Of a stretch of 64,000 bases of DNA, positions 9,961 through 17,066 are shown one piece after another. Source of the DNA: DASTPP01 sp035762175 (GTDB lineage: Bacteria > Myxococcota_A > Polyangia > Polyangiales > Polyangiaceae). The number at the start of each line of letters is the position of its first letter. Positions within the stretch are counted from its first letter, which is position 1. The position numbers were made by a program, and so were the translations under genes. A model generated the notes under the pieces. The model ran no database searches. It was not told the origin of the DNA and saw only the letters and a program-made list of their open reading frames with translations. The stretch covers positions 1 through 64,000 of the forward strand of contig DASTPP010000012.1 in assembly GCA_035762175.1 (NCBI GenBank), given 5' to 3'.

Positions 9961-10130
9961 CCGGGGGCGCCAGCGGGGGCCACCGGGGGGCCGGGGGGCC
10001 AGCGGGCCAACGGGCCGGCGGGGGCCAGCGGGGGGCCGCCGGGGGCCAGCGGGCCAGCGGGGGGCCAGCGGGAGCGGGCCAGCGGAGGGCCGCCGGGGGG
10101 CCAGCGGGCCAGCGGGGAGCCGCCGGGCCG
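9961..10130. repeat. G-rich low-complexity spacer between the two EAD1 genes
   Basis: About 170 bases composed almost wholly of irregular copies of GGGGGCCAGCGGGCCAGC-like units on the plus strand (C-rich on the coding strand). It lies between the stop of the EAD1-trypsin gene (10147) and the start of the EAD1-TIR gene (9872). The many runs of three or more G make quadruplex formation possible, and the CCAGCGGG unit also self-pairs weakly. It is not part of a convincing reading frame. Confidence 0.6.
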
Positions 10131-10146
10131 GGGCGCCCGGCCGCGG

Positions 10147-11142
10147 CTACAGCGCCCCCGCCCCCTTGAGCCCCTCGATGACGACGTCGATGTGAATGCC
10201 CTGGTTGCGGTAAAAGACCTCACCCCCTGGGCTGCCGGGCTCGGGCAGCCAGCCGCCGCTGTGGTGCAGGGCGACCAGGTTCCACGCGTGGTCGAAGACG
10301 GGCGAGCCCGACGACCCCGGCATCGTGTCGGTAAGGTACTGCACGCGCCCGCCGCCGACGAACGCGACCACGTTCGCCAGGAACGAGAGCTTCTTGCCGC
10401 CCCCTTCGGGGTGCTGAATGATATTGACCGGGTCGTTGACCGCGACCTTCGCGGGCCGCAGGGCGAGCGCCCCCCACGCCTTGGTCGGCTCGCCCTCGAC
10501 GCGCACCGCCGTCCAGTCGTCTTCTTCGGAGGTGGCGAAGAACTGGTCGGGCTTGAGCGCCCGCTCGTCGGGCTCGGCGCTCAGGCCGGCCGCGGTCTGC
10601 TGGTAGTTGAACTGCGCCGTGGCCGCCGCGGCCGTGGCGGCGTCGGGCAGCACGTGGTGGTTCGTGATGAGCAGCTCGTTCGCCACCAAGAAGCCCGTCC
10701 CCGTGCTGTCCGGCAGGCGCACCCGCGCCACCGCTCGTGCGCGCAGCAGGCCGACCTCGAGGTACGTGACCGGCACGAGGGTGCTGCGCGCCCCGATGAT
10801 CTTCTCCAGCAGGGCCTGCGCCCTCGGCGGCCCGCGCCACGGCATGTTGCCCTTCAGCTCGGGCGCCGGCAGCGGCTTCGGCGGCGCCTTCGCTTCGATG
10901 AGCCGCAGGCTCTCGTCGTCGGGGCGCTCTTCGCGCGCCTTCTTCAAGACCTCGTCGAGCTTGGCGCTCCGGCGCGCCTCCTCGATGATGTTGAACCAGG
11001 TGCCATCGGCCGAGGCCTCGAACCCGATGAGGGGCGCCCGCAGCCCGACCTCGTCGACGAAGGCACGCTGCTGCGTCTCCCTCGGGTAAAGCCCCGACAA
11101 GGCGCGGCGAAGCGCCGCCCGCTGCGTGTTGTCCAACGACAT
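10147..11142 (-). CDS. EAD1-trypsin-like serine protease effector
   Basis: A 331-residue protein. Residues 1-85 are an EAD1-type domain (NTQRAALRRALSGLYPRETQ ... WFNIIEEARRSAKLDEVLKK ... RPDDESLRLIE), matching the EAD of the neighbouring TIR protein. Residues about 115-325 are a trypsin-like/V8-like protease: catalytic His163 in LLITNHHVLPD, Asp208/209 in EEDDWTAVRV, Ser278 in MPGSSGSPVFD. There is no signal peptide, so it acts in the cytoplasm, unlike most proteases of this fold. The ATG at 11142 is preceded by a near-perfect AGGAGG. Trypsin-like effectors with EADs are known from computational surveys of STAND-NTPase conflict systems; activation would be by proximity on an EAD-bearing sensor, which is not in this window. 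Confidence 0.88.
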   Translation of the reverse strand: MSLDNTQRAALRRALSGLYPRETQQRAFVDEVGLRAPLIGFEASADGTWFNIIEEARRSAKLDEVLKKAREERPDDESLRLIEAKAPPKPLPAPELKGNMPWRGPPRAQALLEKIIGARSTLVPVTYLEVGLLRARAVARVRLPDSTGTGFLVANELLITNHHVLPDAATAAAATAQFNYQQTAAGLSAEPDERALKPDQFFATSEEDDWTAVRVEGEPTKAWGALALRPAKVAVNDPVNIIQHPEGGGKKLSFLANVVAFVGGGRVQYLTDTMPGSSGSPVFDHAWNLVALHHSGGWLPEPGSPGGEVFYRNQGIHIDVVIEGLKGAGAL

Positions 11143-11396
11143 GAGACCTCCTCTTCTCTCGCCCCGCTGGCCGACGCAGGTAGCGCGACGCGAACGCGCT
11201 CCGCAGCGAACGGCCAGGCTCCCCGAGGCGCGCCTCGGTTGCCGAACCTCACAAAGCAACCACGTTGCTGGCTTCTCCGAGAGTAGACGTCCCGCCCGGG
11301 CCGACGACGACAGCGATCTCACGGCGTCGGAGTCAGCCCCGAGAGCGTGGCACGCCGAGTCGGGCCCCGGGCGGCGGGCCCTCGACAGGGCCCGAA

Positions 11397-11414
11397 CGTC
11401 TATTATAGTAGACG
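11397..11414. promoter_or_regulatory. Palindromic operator overlapping a -10-like box
   Basis: The 18-bp near-palindrome CGTCTATTATAGTAGACG has two mismatched positions. It contains TATTAT (11401-11406), a good -10 box, ending only 10 bases before the ATG at 11417. With no ribosome site before that ATG, the mRNA may have a very short or no leader, and a repressor at this site would block polymerase directly. Confidence 0.55.
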
Positions 11415-11416
11415 CC

Positions 11417-12076
11417 ATGTCCAACAAAACGACAACAATCGGGCTCATCGGCGCCGGCCACATCGGCAGCCAGGTCGCGCGGCTGGCCGTGAAGGCCGGC
11501 TACGACGTGGTGCTCAGCAACTCGCGCGGGCCCGAGACGCTCGCCGGGCTGGTCGACGAGCTCGGGCCCAAGGCGCGGGCCGGCACGGCGCTCGAGGCCG
11601 CGCGCGCGGGCGACATCGTGGTCGTCACGATACCGCTCAAGAACATCGACCAGGTGCCCGTCGAGCCGCTCGCCGGCAAGATCGTCCTCGACACCAACAA
11701 CTACTACCCCCAGCGCGACGGCCAGATCGCCGCGCTCGACGAAGAACGAACGACCACCTCCGAGCTCTTGCAGGCGCGCCTGCCGGCGTCGAAGGTCGTC
11801 AAGGCCTTCAACCACATCCACGCGGCGCAGCTCACCACCGACGGGCGCCCCCCCGGCACGCCGAACCGCCGCGCGCTCGTCATCGCCGGCGACGACGCCG
11901 AGGCGAAGGCGGTCGTCACCCGGCTGCAAGACGAGTTCGGCTTCGACACCGTCGACGCGGGCCCGCTCGCCGAGAGCTGGCGCATCCAGCGCGACACCCC
12001 GGGCTACGGGCCCCGCCGCAACGCCGCCGAGCTGCGCGCCGACCTGGCCGCCGCGACGCGCCCGCCGACGAAGTAA
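11417..12076 (+). CDS. NADPH-dependent F420 reductase-type oxidoreductase
   Basis: A 219-residue Rossmann protein. The dinucleotide-binding motif IGLIGAGHIGSQVARLAVKA is at residues 8-27, with NSRGPE after strand 2 (an NADP-type signature), DIVVVTIPLK and KIVLDTNNYYPQRDGQ. This is the pattern of the NADP oxidoreductase coenzyme F420-dependent family, which in organisms without F420 acts as a generic NAD(P)H dehydrogenase-like protein. It is full-length for the family. It is transcribed away from the EAD1 effectors from a promoter with a palindromic -10 region. There is no obvious functional tie to the conflict genes on either side. Confidence 0.88.
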   Translation: MSNKTTTIGLIGAGHIGSQVARLAVKAGYDVVLSNSRGPETLAGLVDELGPKARAGTALEAARAGDIVVVTIPLKNIDQVPVEPLAGKIVLDTNNYYPQRDGQIAALDEERTTTSELLQARLPASKVVKAFNHIHAAQLTTDGRPPGTPNRRALVIAGDDAEAKAVVTRLQDEFGFDTVDAGPLAESWRIQRDTPGYGPRRNAAELRADLAAATRPPTK

Positions 12077-12616
12077 GCGTGCCGTTCGGCGCGCAAACGC
12101 CCGGCTTGGCTCGCTGAAGCACGAGCTCGCTGCCGCCCGGGTCTTTGACCCGGTCACCCTCGCCCGCGACCGTGACGACGCCGTCGCCCCGCCGCGCCGG
12201 CGCCGGGGGCGACCGCCGCCGCAGCCCGGCCGCGCGGTTCGATTGCGTCGACGACTCGGCGCCGCAACGAGCCGTCGACGGGGTGCCGCCCCGGAAGGCG
12301 TCATTCGAAACAATTCGCGGCTTCGCGACTCGGGCCCTGCGTTCGGGTGAGCGGGCACCGCCCATCTCGCGGCGCCCTGGCCGCGCAAGGCCCGCAGTCT
12401 ACGCTGTATTGCCTGGGGTCTACACGTGGGCTTCGGGCCGCGACCGCCCTCGGGCGAGGGCGATCTGCCGTGCGGCGCCCGGCCGCCGACGAAGGCGGGG
12501 GGCCGACGCGCCGCGCCGTCGCTGGCATTTTTGTTGCTTTGATAGCCCCCGAAGGCGTGACCGGGCCCGATCGAGCGCCCCGATTCTCGGTTCACCCCGG
12601 AGCGACCACTCTTCTC
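12077..12616. other. Gene-free stretch upstream of the CHAT gene, partly duplicated at 41.5 kb
   Basis: The 540-base leader region of the CHAT gene has no convincing gene. Bases 12274-12446 recur, slightly diverged, at 41457-41629, where they are fused directly to a piece of the CHAT 3' end. The shared block contains CAGTCTACGCTGTATTGC-type sequence and short AT-containing motifs; it may carry the promoter of the CHAT gene. Confidence 0.5.
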
Positions 12617-13864
12617 ATGAACACCGTCGACTTGCCACGATCGGATTGCAACGAGGCCCCCGACTCTGCACGAACCCCGCTCGAAGACGCGCCCGCGCCG
12701 CGGCCCCCCGGCGAGGCCGCCGCGGCCGAGCCCTCGCGCAACGTCGCGCCCTGCCCGGCTGACGGCGACGCGCCCCCGCCGCGCTCCGTCGCGCCCTGCC
12801 CGGCTGACGGCGACGCGCCCCCGCCGCGCTCCGTCGCGGCTCGACGCCCTCGGCCCGCGGTGCCGCCCGAGCCCCGGCCCGACGCGGCGCCCGGGCCTCG
12901 GTCCGACCCGGCGCCCGAGACGCCCGTCGATTGGGCGACCTGGCAGGCGTCGAAGGCCGGCCGGGGCGCCGCGCGCCGGAGGCGCATCAAGATTCTCTTT
13001 CTCGCCGCCAACGCCCTGCCCGAGCGCCCGCTGCGGCTCGAAGACGAGCTGCGCGCCGTCGAAGCGAGGCTGCGCACGTCGCGTTACGGTGACACGTTCG
13101 AGCTCGCGCGATGCTCTGCCACGCGCCTCGAGGACGTGCAACGCTGCCTGCTCGAGCACGCGCCCGACGTCGTGCACTTCGCCGGCCACGGCGACGCGGG
13201 CGCCGGCCTCGTGCTCTTCGACGACCGGGGCAAGCCCGCCCGCGTGCCGATCGCGGCGCTCGCGGCGCTCCTGCGGGTCTTTCGCAGCGAGGTGCGCCTG
13301 ATCGTCTTCAACGCCTGCTTCAGCGCCGAGCAGGCCGCGGCCGTCCGCGAGAGCGTCGGGGTTGCCGTCGGCATGCGGGGCGAGATCGCCGACCGGGCTT
13401 CGCTCGCCTTCGCGGGCGCGTTCTACGAAGCGCTCGGCTACGGCCGCTCGGTGCGCGAGGCGTTCGAGCTCGGGGTCGGCGCGGTCAAGGCGCTCGACCT
13501 GGGCCAAGGCCACGTCCCCGAGCTTTTCGCCCCCGAAGGGGCCGCGGCCTCCGACCCCTTCGTCCGTGTCCCCCAGCCTCGCCGGCCGCTCCCCCCCGTC
13601 TCGCTCGCGCGCAGGCTCTTGCTCGCTTGCGCCGCGGCCGTCGCCGCGACGCTCGTGGCCGACCGGACCACCGACGTCTGGTTACGACCGGCCGCCCTCC
13701 GACGCGCTCTCCGGCCCCCCTCTGTCGGCGGTGAGCGCGGCACCGCGCGGGCGGCGGGCGCGCCCGACGTCGGTTGCGTTCGGTCGGCGCTTCGGCCACG
13801 TTCGAACGATGCACGGCGACACCATCGCAGGCCTACGCCTCCTCGGCCCGGCGCGCCCGATTGA
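12617..13864 (+). CDS. CHAT-domain cysteine protease with C-terminal membrane helix
   Basis: A 415-residue protein. Residues 1-110 are a Pro/Ala-rich disordered region with a perfect 15-residue tandem duplication (residues 43-57 and 58-72, bases 12743-12832). Residues about 123-300 are a caspase-like CHAT domain: KILFLAANALPERPLRLEDE, catalytic His191 in HFAGHG and Cys234 in LIVFNACFSAEQA. A hydrophobic helix (about 333-348) may anchor it to the membrane; a short basic tail follows. CHAT proteases cut target proteins, for example gasdermins or partner toxins, in bacterial immunity. I see no effector-associated domain in it. Its 3' end overlaps the SUKH gene by 56 bases. The ATG at 12617 lacks a strong ribosome site. 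Confidence 0.85.
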   Translation: MNTVDLPRSDCNEAPDSARTPLEDAPAPRPPGEAAAAEPSRNVAPCPADGDAPPPRSVAPCPADGDAPPPRSVAARRPRPAVPPEPRPDAAPGPRSDPAPETPVDWATWQASKAGRGAARRRRIKILFLAANALPERPLRLEDELRAVEARLRTSRYGDTFELARCSATRLEDVQRCLLEHAPDVVHFAGHGDAGAGLVLFDDRGKPARVPIAALAALLRVFRSEVRLIVFNACFSAEQAAAVRESVGVAVGMRGEIADRASLAFAGAFYEALGYGRSVREAFELGVGAVKALDLGQGHVPELFAPEGAAASDPFVRVPQPRRPLPPVSLARRLLLACAAAVAATLVADRTTDVWLRPAALRRALRPPSVGGERGTARAAGAPDVGCVRSALRPRSNDARRHHRRPTPPRPGAPD

Positions 13865-14924
13865 CCGCGGCGCGCTCGACGAGGTCGAGCGGCGTGAGGG
13901 GTTTCGGCTGCCCCCGAGCTACCGGGCGCTGCTCGGGGCGTGGGGGGCGGGCGGCAGGCTCTGCGGTTTCGCGTACCTGCTCGACCCGACCGACCCGACC
14001 CCCCGCTCGAGTTGGCGCTTTTACCGCGAGTTCATGCCGACCGACGGGGCCGAGTTTCGGCGCGAGTACGGGCAGTGGCGGGCGGTCGACGACGAGACGT
14101 GGGCGCGCCTGGTGGTCTGGGCCGACCTCGACGGCAAGACCTTCGCCTGGGACACGGGCCGTCCCGACCCGCGCGGCGACTATCCGGTCTGGTATCTCGA
14201 CCGCGAGGGCGAATGCGCCGTGCTCGCGGGGCGCTCGCTCGACGAGATCGTCGGGCGCTTCTTGGGCGACGGCGGCCTCGACCGCGTTCACCCGCCGATG
14301 AAGGGGGGCCGCTGGGGCCTGCCGGCGACGTACGCCACCGGGCGGCCAGCCGACTTCACGGCGCCGCTGCTCGCGGCGTTGCGCGCGGGCGACCAAGCGG
14401 GGGCCGAGGCGGTGCTCGCCGCGTATGCCGACGCGGTGAACGGCTACGAGACCTCGGCGCAGCTCTTCGGGGCGCTGCTGAGCCGCGCGGCCGACGGCGT
14501 GCCGGCGGCCGCGCGGGTCGAGTGGCTCGAACGCGCCGCGGCCTGGTACCAGCGCTGCGCGCCTGCGCTCACCCAATGGCAGGGCGTGCCCGCGGTGCTG
14601 GCGGCGCTGCGGGCAGGCGGCGCGATCGACGACGTCGTGCGCTTCGTGACAGCGGTCGACACGGCCTGCGCGCCGCTGGAGCTCGCGGGCGCGGTCGCGC
14701 GCCACGACGTATCGTACCTCGACGTCGTCGTGCGCAACCCCGGCCCGGCCGCGCGTGCCGCGTGCGTGCTGCAGGCCGAGGCCGAGGGCGACGAGGGGTC
14801 GGGCCCCTTCGTCTACCAGCTCGAAGTCGAGTCACTGGGGCCCGGGGCCGAGACCACGTTGCGCTTCGGCTGGCCCAACTTCATGCCGCGCCGGGTGCGC
14901 CTCGCCCTGCGCCCTGCGCCCTGA
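13809..14924 (+). CDS. SMI1/KNR4 (SUKH) domain protein
   Basis: A 371-residue protein. Residues about 18-155 show a SUKH fold: the motif RREGFRLPPSYRALLGAWGA is diagnostic, followed by the FYREFMPTDGAEFRREYGQW region, DLDGKTFAWDTGRPD and YPVWYLDREGE. SUKH proteins are best known as immunity proteins against polymorphic toxins and as contact-dependent inhibition partners. Residues 160-371 are Ala-rich helices and a C-terminal strand domain I do not recognise. The gene overlaps the CHAT coding region by 56 bases, so the two are probably co-translated; a CHAT toxin with a SUKH guard is a reasonable but untested reading. Confidence 0.82.
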   Translation: MHGDTIAGLRLLGPARPIDRGALDEVERREGFRLPPSYRALLGAWGAGGRLCGFAYLLDPTDPTPRSSWRFYREFMPTDGAEFRREYGQWRAVDDETWARLVVWADLDGKTFAWDTGRPDPRGDYPVWYLDREGECAVLAGRSLDEIVGRFLGDGGLDRVHPPMKGGRWGLPATYATGRPADFTAPLLAALRAGDQAGAEAVLAAYADAVNGYETSAQLFGALLSRAADGVPAAARVEWLERAAAWYQRCAPALTQWQGVPAVLAALRAGGAIDDVVRFVTAVDTACAPLELAGAVARHDVSYLDVVVRNPGPAARAACVLQAEAEGDEGSGPFVYQLEVESLGPGAETTLRFGWPNFMPRRVRLALRPAP

Positions 14925-15481
14925 CGGAGCGCTCGCCCGACCGGCCCCGGCGGCGCGCCCGGGCCCGGGTCACCTTGTTGCGCTCGCGGCCGCGGCCTGT
15001 CGTCCGCATGTCGTACGGCGGCGCGTGCCGACGCCCGGGAAGGCGAGGTGGCGCGGGGCGCGCTGGGGGTTTCCGACCGAGCTTCGGCCCGCGGCGAGCC
15101 CGCGCGAGGTGCCCCCCCGACGCTCGCGCGGGTTCGGCCGCCTTTGTCGCCCCCTTCGGCCCGGCCGGGCGTCGCCCGGCGCCGACGGAGTCGCCGGACG
15201 GAGCGCTCGGTCGCCTGTTGACACGGGCCAACACGCACCGGTGCCCATTGCCAACAGGCAACCCATACCGTACCTCGGCGTCGCCAAGGGGGCGGCCCAC
15301 AAAGGTCGCCTGGGGCCGGGTCAACGGTGGTACGGCGCTTGCTAAGTTTCGCGGGTTGTCCGAGCTTCGGGCCGGGTACACACCCCGCCCTGCCACCATC
15401 TTAATCTTGCCCGTGGTTTCGAGGCCTCTGCGCCTCACGAGCCTCGAACAGGCCTCCGAAACCACCCGCTTCTTACCTTAC
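14925..15481. other. Gene-free stretch with inverted repeats
   Basis: No convincing gene. An inverted repeat with 8-bp arms (GCCTGTTG at 15213-15220, CAACAGGC at 15252-15259) includes a perfect TTGACA, but no matching -10 box is at the usual distance. A larger hairpin is at 15413-15465, listed separately. The stretch presumably holds the SUKH terminator and the promoter of the surface protein at 15482. Confidence 0.45.
15413..15465. promoter_or_regulatory. Long hairpin just upstream of a surface-protein gene
   Basis: Arms GTGGTTTCGAGGCC (15413-15426) and GGCCTCCGAAACCAC (15451-15465) pair along 14 bp with one bulged base. The loop is 24 bases and ends 16 bases before the ATG at 15482. The arms contain further GAGGC/GCCTC pairs that allow an alternative fold. 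It could be a leader RNA structure or an operator. Confidence 0.5.
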
Positions 15482-16318
15482 ATGCTAGACACAAACCAAA
15501 CATCAACGCGGCAATTTTTCCGTCAAGTCGTGGTTCCGCTGGGTGGTCGAGCGACCACCGCCTGGGGCCATCGTCGCCCAGGCCCGGCGCGACCGCAGCG
15601 CCTGCCCGACGAGCCCACGGGGGCGATATCCCGCCGTCCGTCGGGCCCCGCCCCGAAGGCCACTCGCCGACGATTCGGCCGCCTCGTGAGCGCCTGTGCG
15701 CTCGGCGCCATGGCGCTCGTGGCCCGACCGGCCATGGCGCGCACCCCCTTCCCCGACTGGTTGAACGAGTACGTCGCCACCGCAGATCCGAGCCCGGCGC
15801 CGCGGGCGAAGTCGATCATCGAGATGAACCTTTGCCACGGCAGCATCGACCGCAACTCGGGGGCCTTTTACGATCGCCCCTTCACGCACGCGCTAAGGGC
15901 CACGACGACCGAGAAGCTCACGGTCAATTCGAGAACAGAGTTCTTCGCTGCCATTGCGGCGATGGACGAGAGCAACATCGACTCGGATTGCGACGGCTTC
16001 CCCGATCTCGACGAGCTTCGGGCGAACAAGAGCCCGAATACGGCCAACTCTCACCCGGACGGTACCCCGCCGCAGGCGCCCTGCCCCGAGCCGATCTTCG
16101 AGCCCGAGCCCGCACCGGCGCCCGCGCCCGAAGGCGATGATGACGACGACGACAACGGGGCGAGGCCGTCGCAAGCGCTCCCCGCGGCCTCGTCGTGCGC
16201 GGTCTCTTCGACGGGCCGTCCGCTCGACCCGAGCGCGCTCTTTCTTACCGCGCTCGTCGCGTTGCCGCTGACCCGCCGCGCCCTACGCCCGCGCGCGCGC
16301 CGCGCGGGCGGGGTGTAG
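15482..16318 (+). CDS. Secreted TSP3-type surface protein with degenerate cytochrome motif
   Basis: A 278-residue protein if the ATG at 15482 is used; the start is uncertain because no ribosome site precedes it, and a shorter form from 15686 or 15710 would begin at the signal peptide. The signal peptide ends ARPAMA. A calcium-binding thrombospondin type 3-like element follows (IDSDCDGFPDLDELRANKSP), then a Pro/Glu/Asp-rich spacer and a C-terminal MYXO-CTERM-like sorting signal (SSCAV, a hydrophobic helix, then RRALRPRARR). Before the TSP3 element is MNLCHGS, where related myxobacterial proteins carry a CxxCH haem site; the first Cys is missing, so it is probably haem-less. Likely cell-surface anchored. 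Confidence 0.6.
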   Translation: MLDTNQTSTRQFFRQVVVPLGGRATTAWGHRRPGPARPQRLPDEPTGAISRRPSGPAPKATRRRFGRLVSACALGAMALVARPAMARTPFPDWLNEYVATADPSPAPRAKSIIEMNLCHGSIDRNSGAFYDRPFTHALRATTTEKLTVNSRTEFFAAIAAMDESNIDSDCDGFPDLDELRANKSPNTANSHPDGTPPQAPCPEPIFEPEPAPAPAPEGDDDDDDNGARPSQALPAASSCAVSSTGRPLDPSALFLTALVALPLTRRALRPRARRAGGV

Positions 16319-16348
16319 AGTCCGCGTCGCCCCGGACTCGACGAGGGG

Positions 16349-16461
16349 CTAGCGAATTCGGGCGATGCCGAGCACGTCGCCCGGCACCGAAAGCGTCGGC
16401 GCGAAGCCGCCGGCCGACAGCGGCCCGAGCTCGACCGACGCGCCGTCGGGGGCGTAGCGCT
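16349..16461 (-). pseudogene. 3' fragment of a lost gene
   Basis: On the minus strand the last 36 codons of a protein-like frame (RYAPDGASVELGPLSAGGF, then PTLSVPGDVLGIARIR and a stop at 16349) end abruptly at 16461. There the sequence becomes the plus-strand CHAT remnant. No matching upstream part is seen. It looks like the tail of a gene cut off by the rearrangement that placed the CHAT fragment here. The call rests on composition and context only. Confidence 0.35.
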
Positions 16462-16750
16462 GAAAGTTCTCTTTCTCGCCGCCAACGCCCTGCCCGAGCG
16501 CCCGCTGCGGCGAGGCGTTCGAGCTCGGGGCCGGTGCGGTCAAGGCGCTCGACCTGGGCCAAGGCCACGTCCCCGAGCTTTTCGCCCCCGAAGGGGCCGC
16601 GGCCTCCGACCCCTTCGTCAACGTGCTCCAGCCTCGCCCGCCGCCGCCGATTTCGCTCACGCGCAGGCTCCTGCTCGCCTGCGCCGCGGCCGTCGCCGCG
16701 GCGCTCGTGGCCGACCGGACCACCGACGGCTGGTTACGACCGCCCGCACC
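16462..16750 (+). pseudogene. CHAT gene remnant with 418-bp internal deletion
   Basis: Bases 16462-16510 match 12988-13036 of the CHAT gene (the KVLFLAANALPERPL segment) and bases 16511-16750 match 13455-13695 (the tail from EAFELG to the membrane helix and beyond). The 418 bases between, which include the catalytic His and Cys, are missing, and the join changes the reading frame. It is therefore a dead, internally deleted copy. The divergence from the intact gene is modest, so the duplication is fairly recent. From here to the beta-helix gene at 17067 no gene is visible. Confidence 0.8.
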
Positions 16751-17066
16751 CGACGGGCCCTCCGGCCCCGCGCCCCCCGCACCGCATAGACATATCTCGT
16801 CACCGCAGCCGGGACTGGGGCCCACCTTCGACGCTTGGGCAGCCCGGTCTTGGCCGACCGGGCGCGAACGACGACGACGACTTGGCCGCGCATGGCGTGG
16901 GGAACCCAGCGGCGTCTCGGACCGTTCGAAGAGTTCGAGCCGCGGCACGTCGCCGAGCGCGAGGCGCCCCCGGCGTACGGGGTAACCCGGTCAGCCTAAG
17001 GGTGCCGAGCACACCCCCCGGTCGAGCCTGAACAACGGCTTCGCCAGGGGCGTTGGGCTCGGCGCC
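16751..17066. other. Gene-free stretch after the CHAT remnant
   Basis: About 316 bases between the CHAT remnant and the 3' end of the beta-helix gene. Open frames on both strands lack protein-like composition. A short AT-containing patch is at 16785-16800. I see no terminator hairpin. Confidence 0.35.

Noticed and set aside
15213..15259. A promoter based on the perfect TTGACA
   Set aside because: No -10-like sequence lies at 16-19 bases; the inverted repeat is noted but not called a promoter.
16462..16750. An insertion sequence or transposon at the CHAT remnants
   Set aside because: No transposase, terminal inverted repeats or target-site duplications are visible around either fragment.
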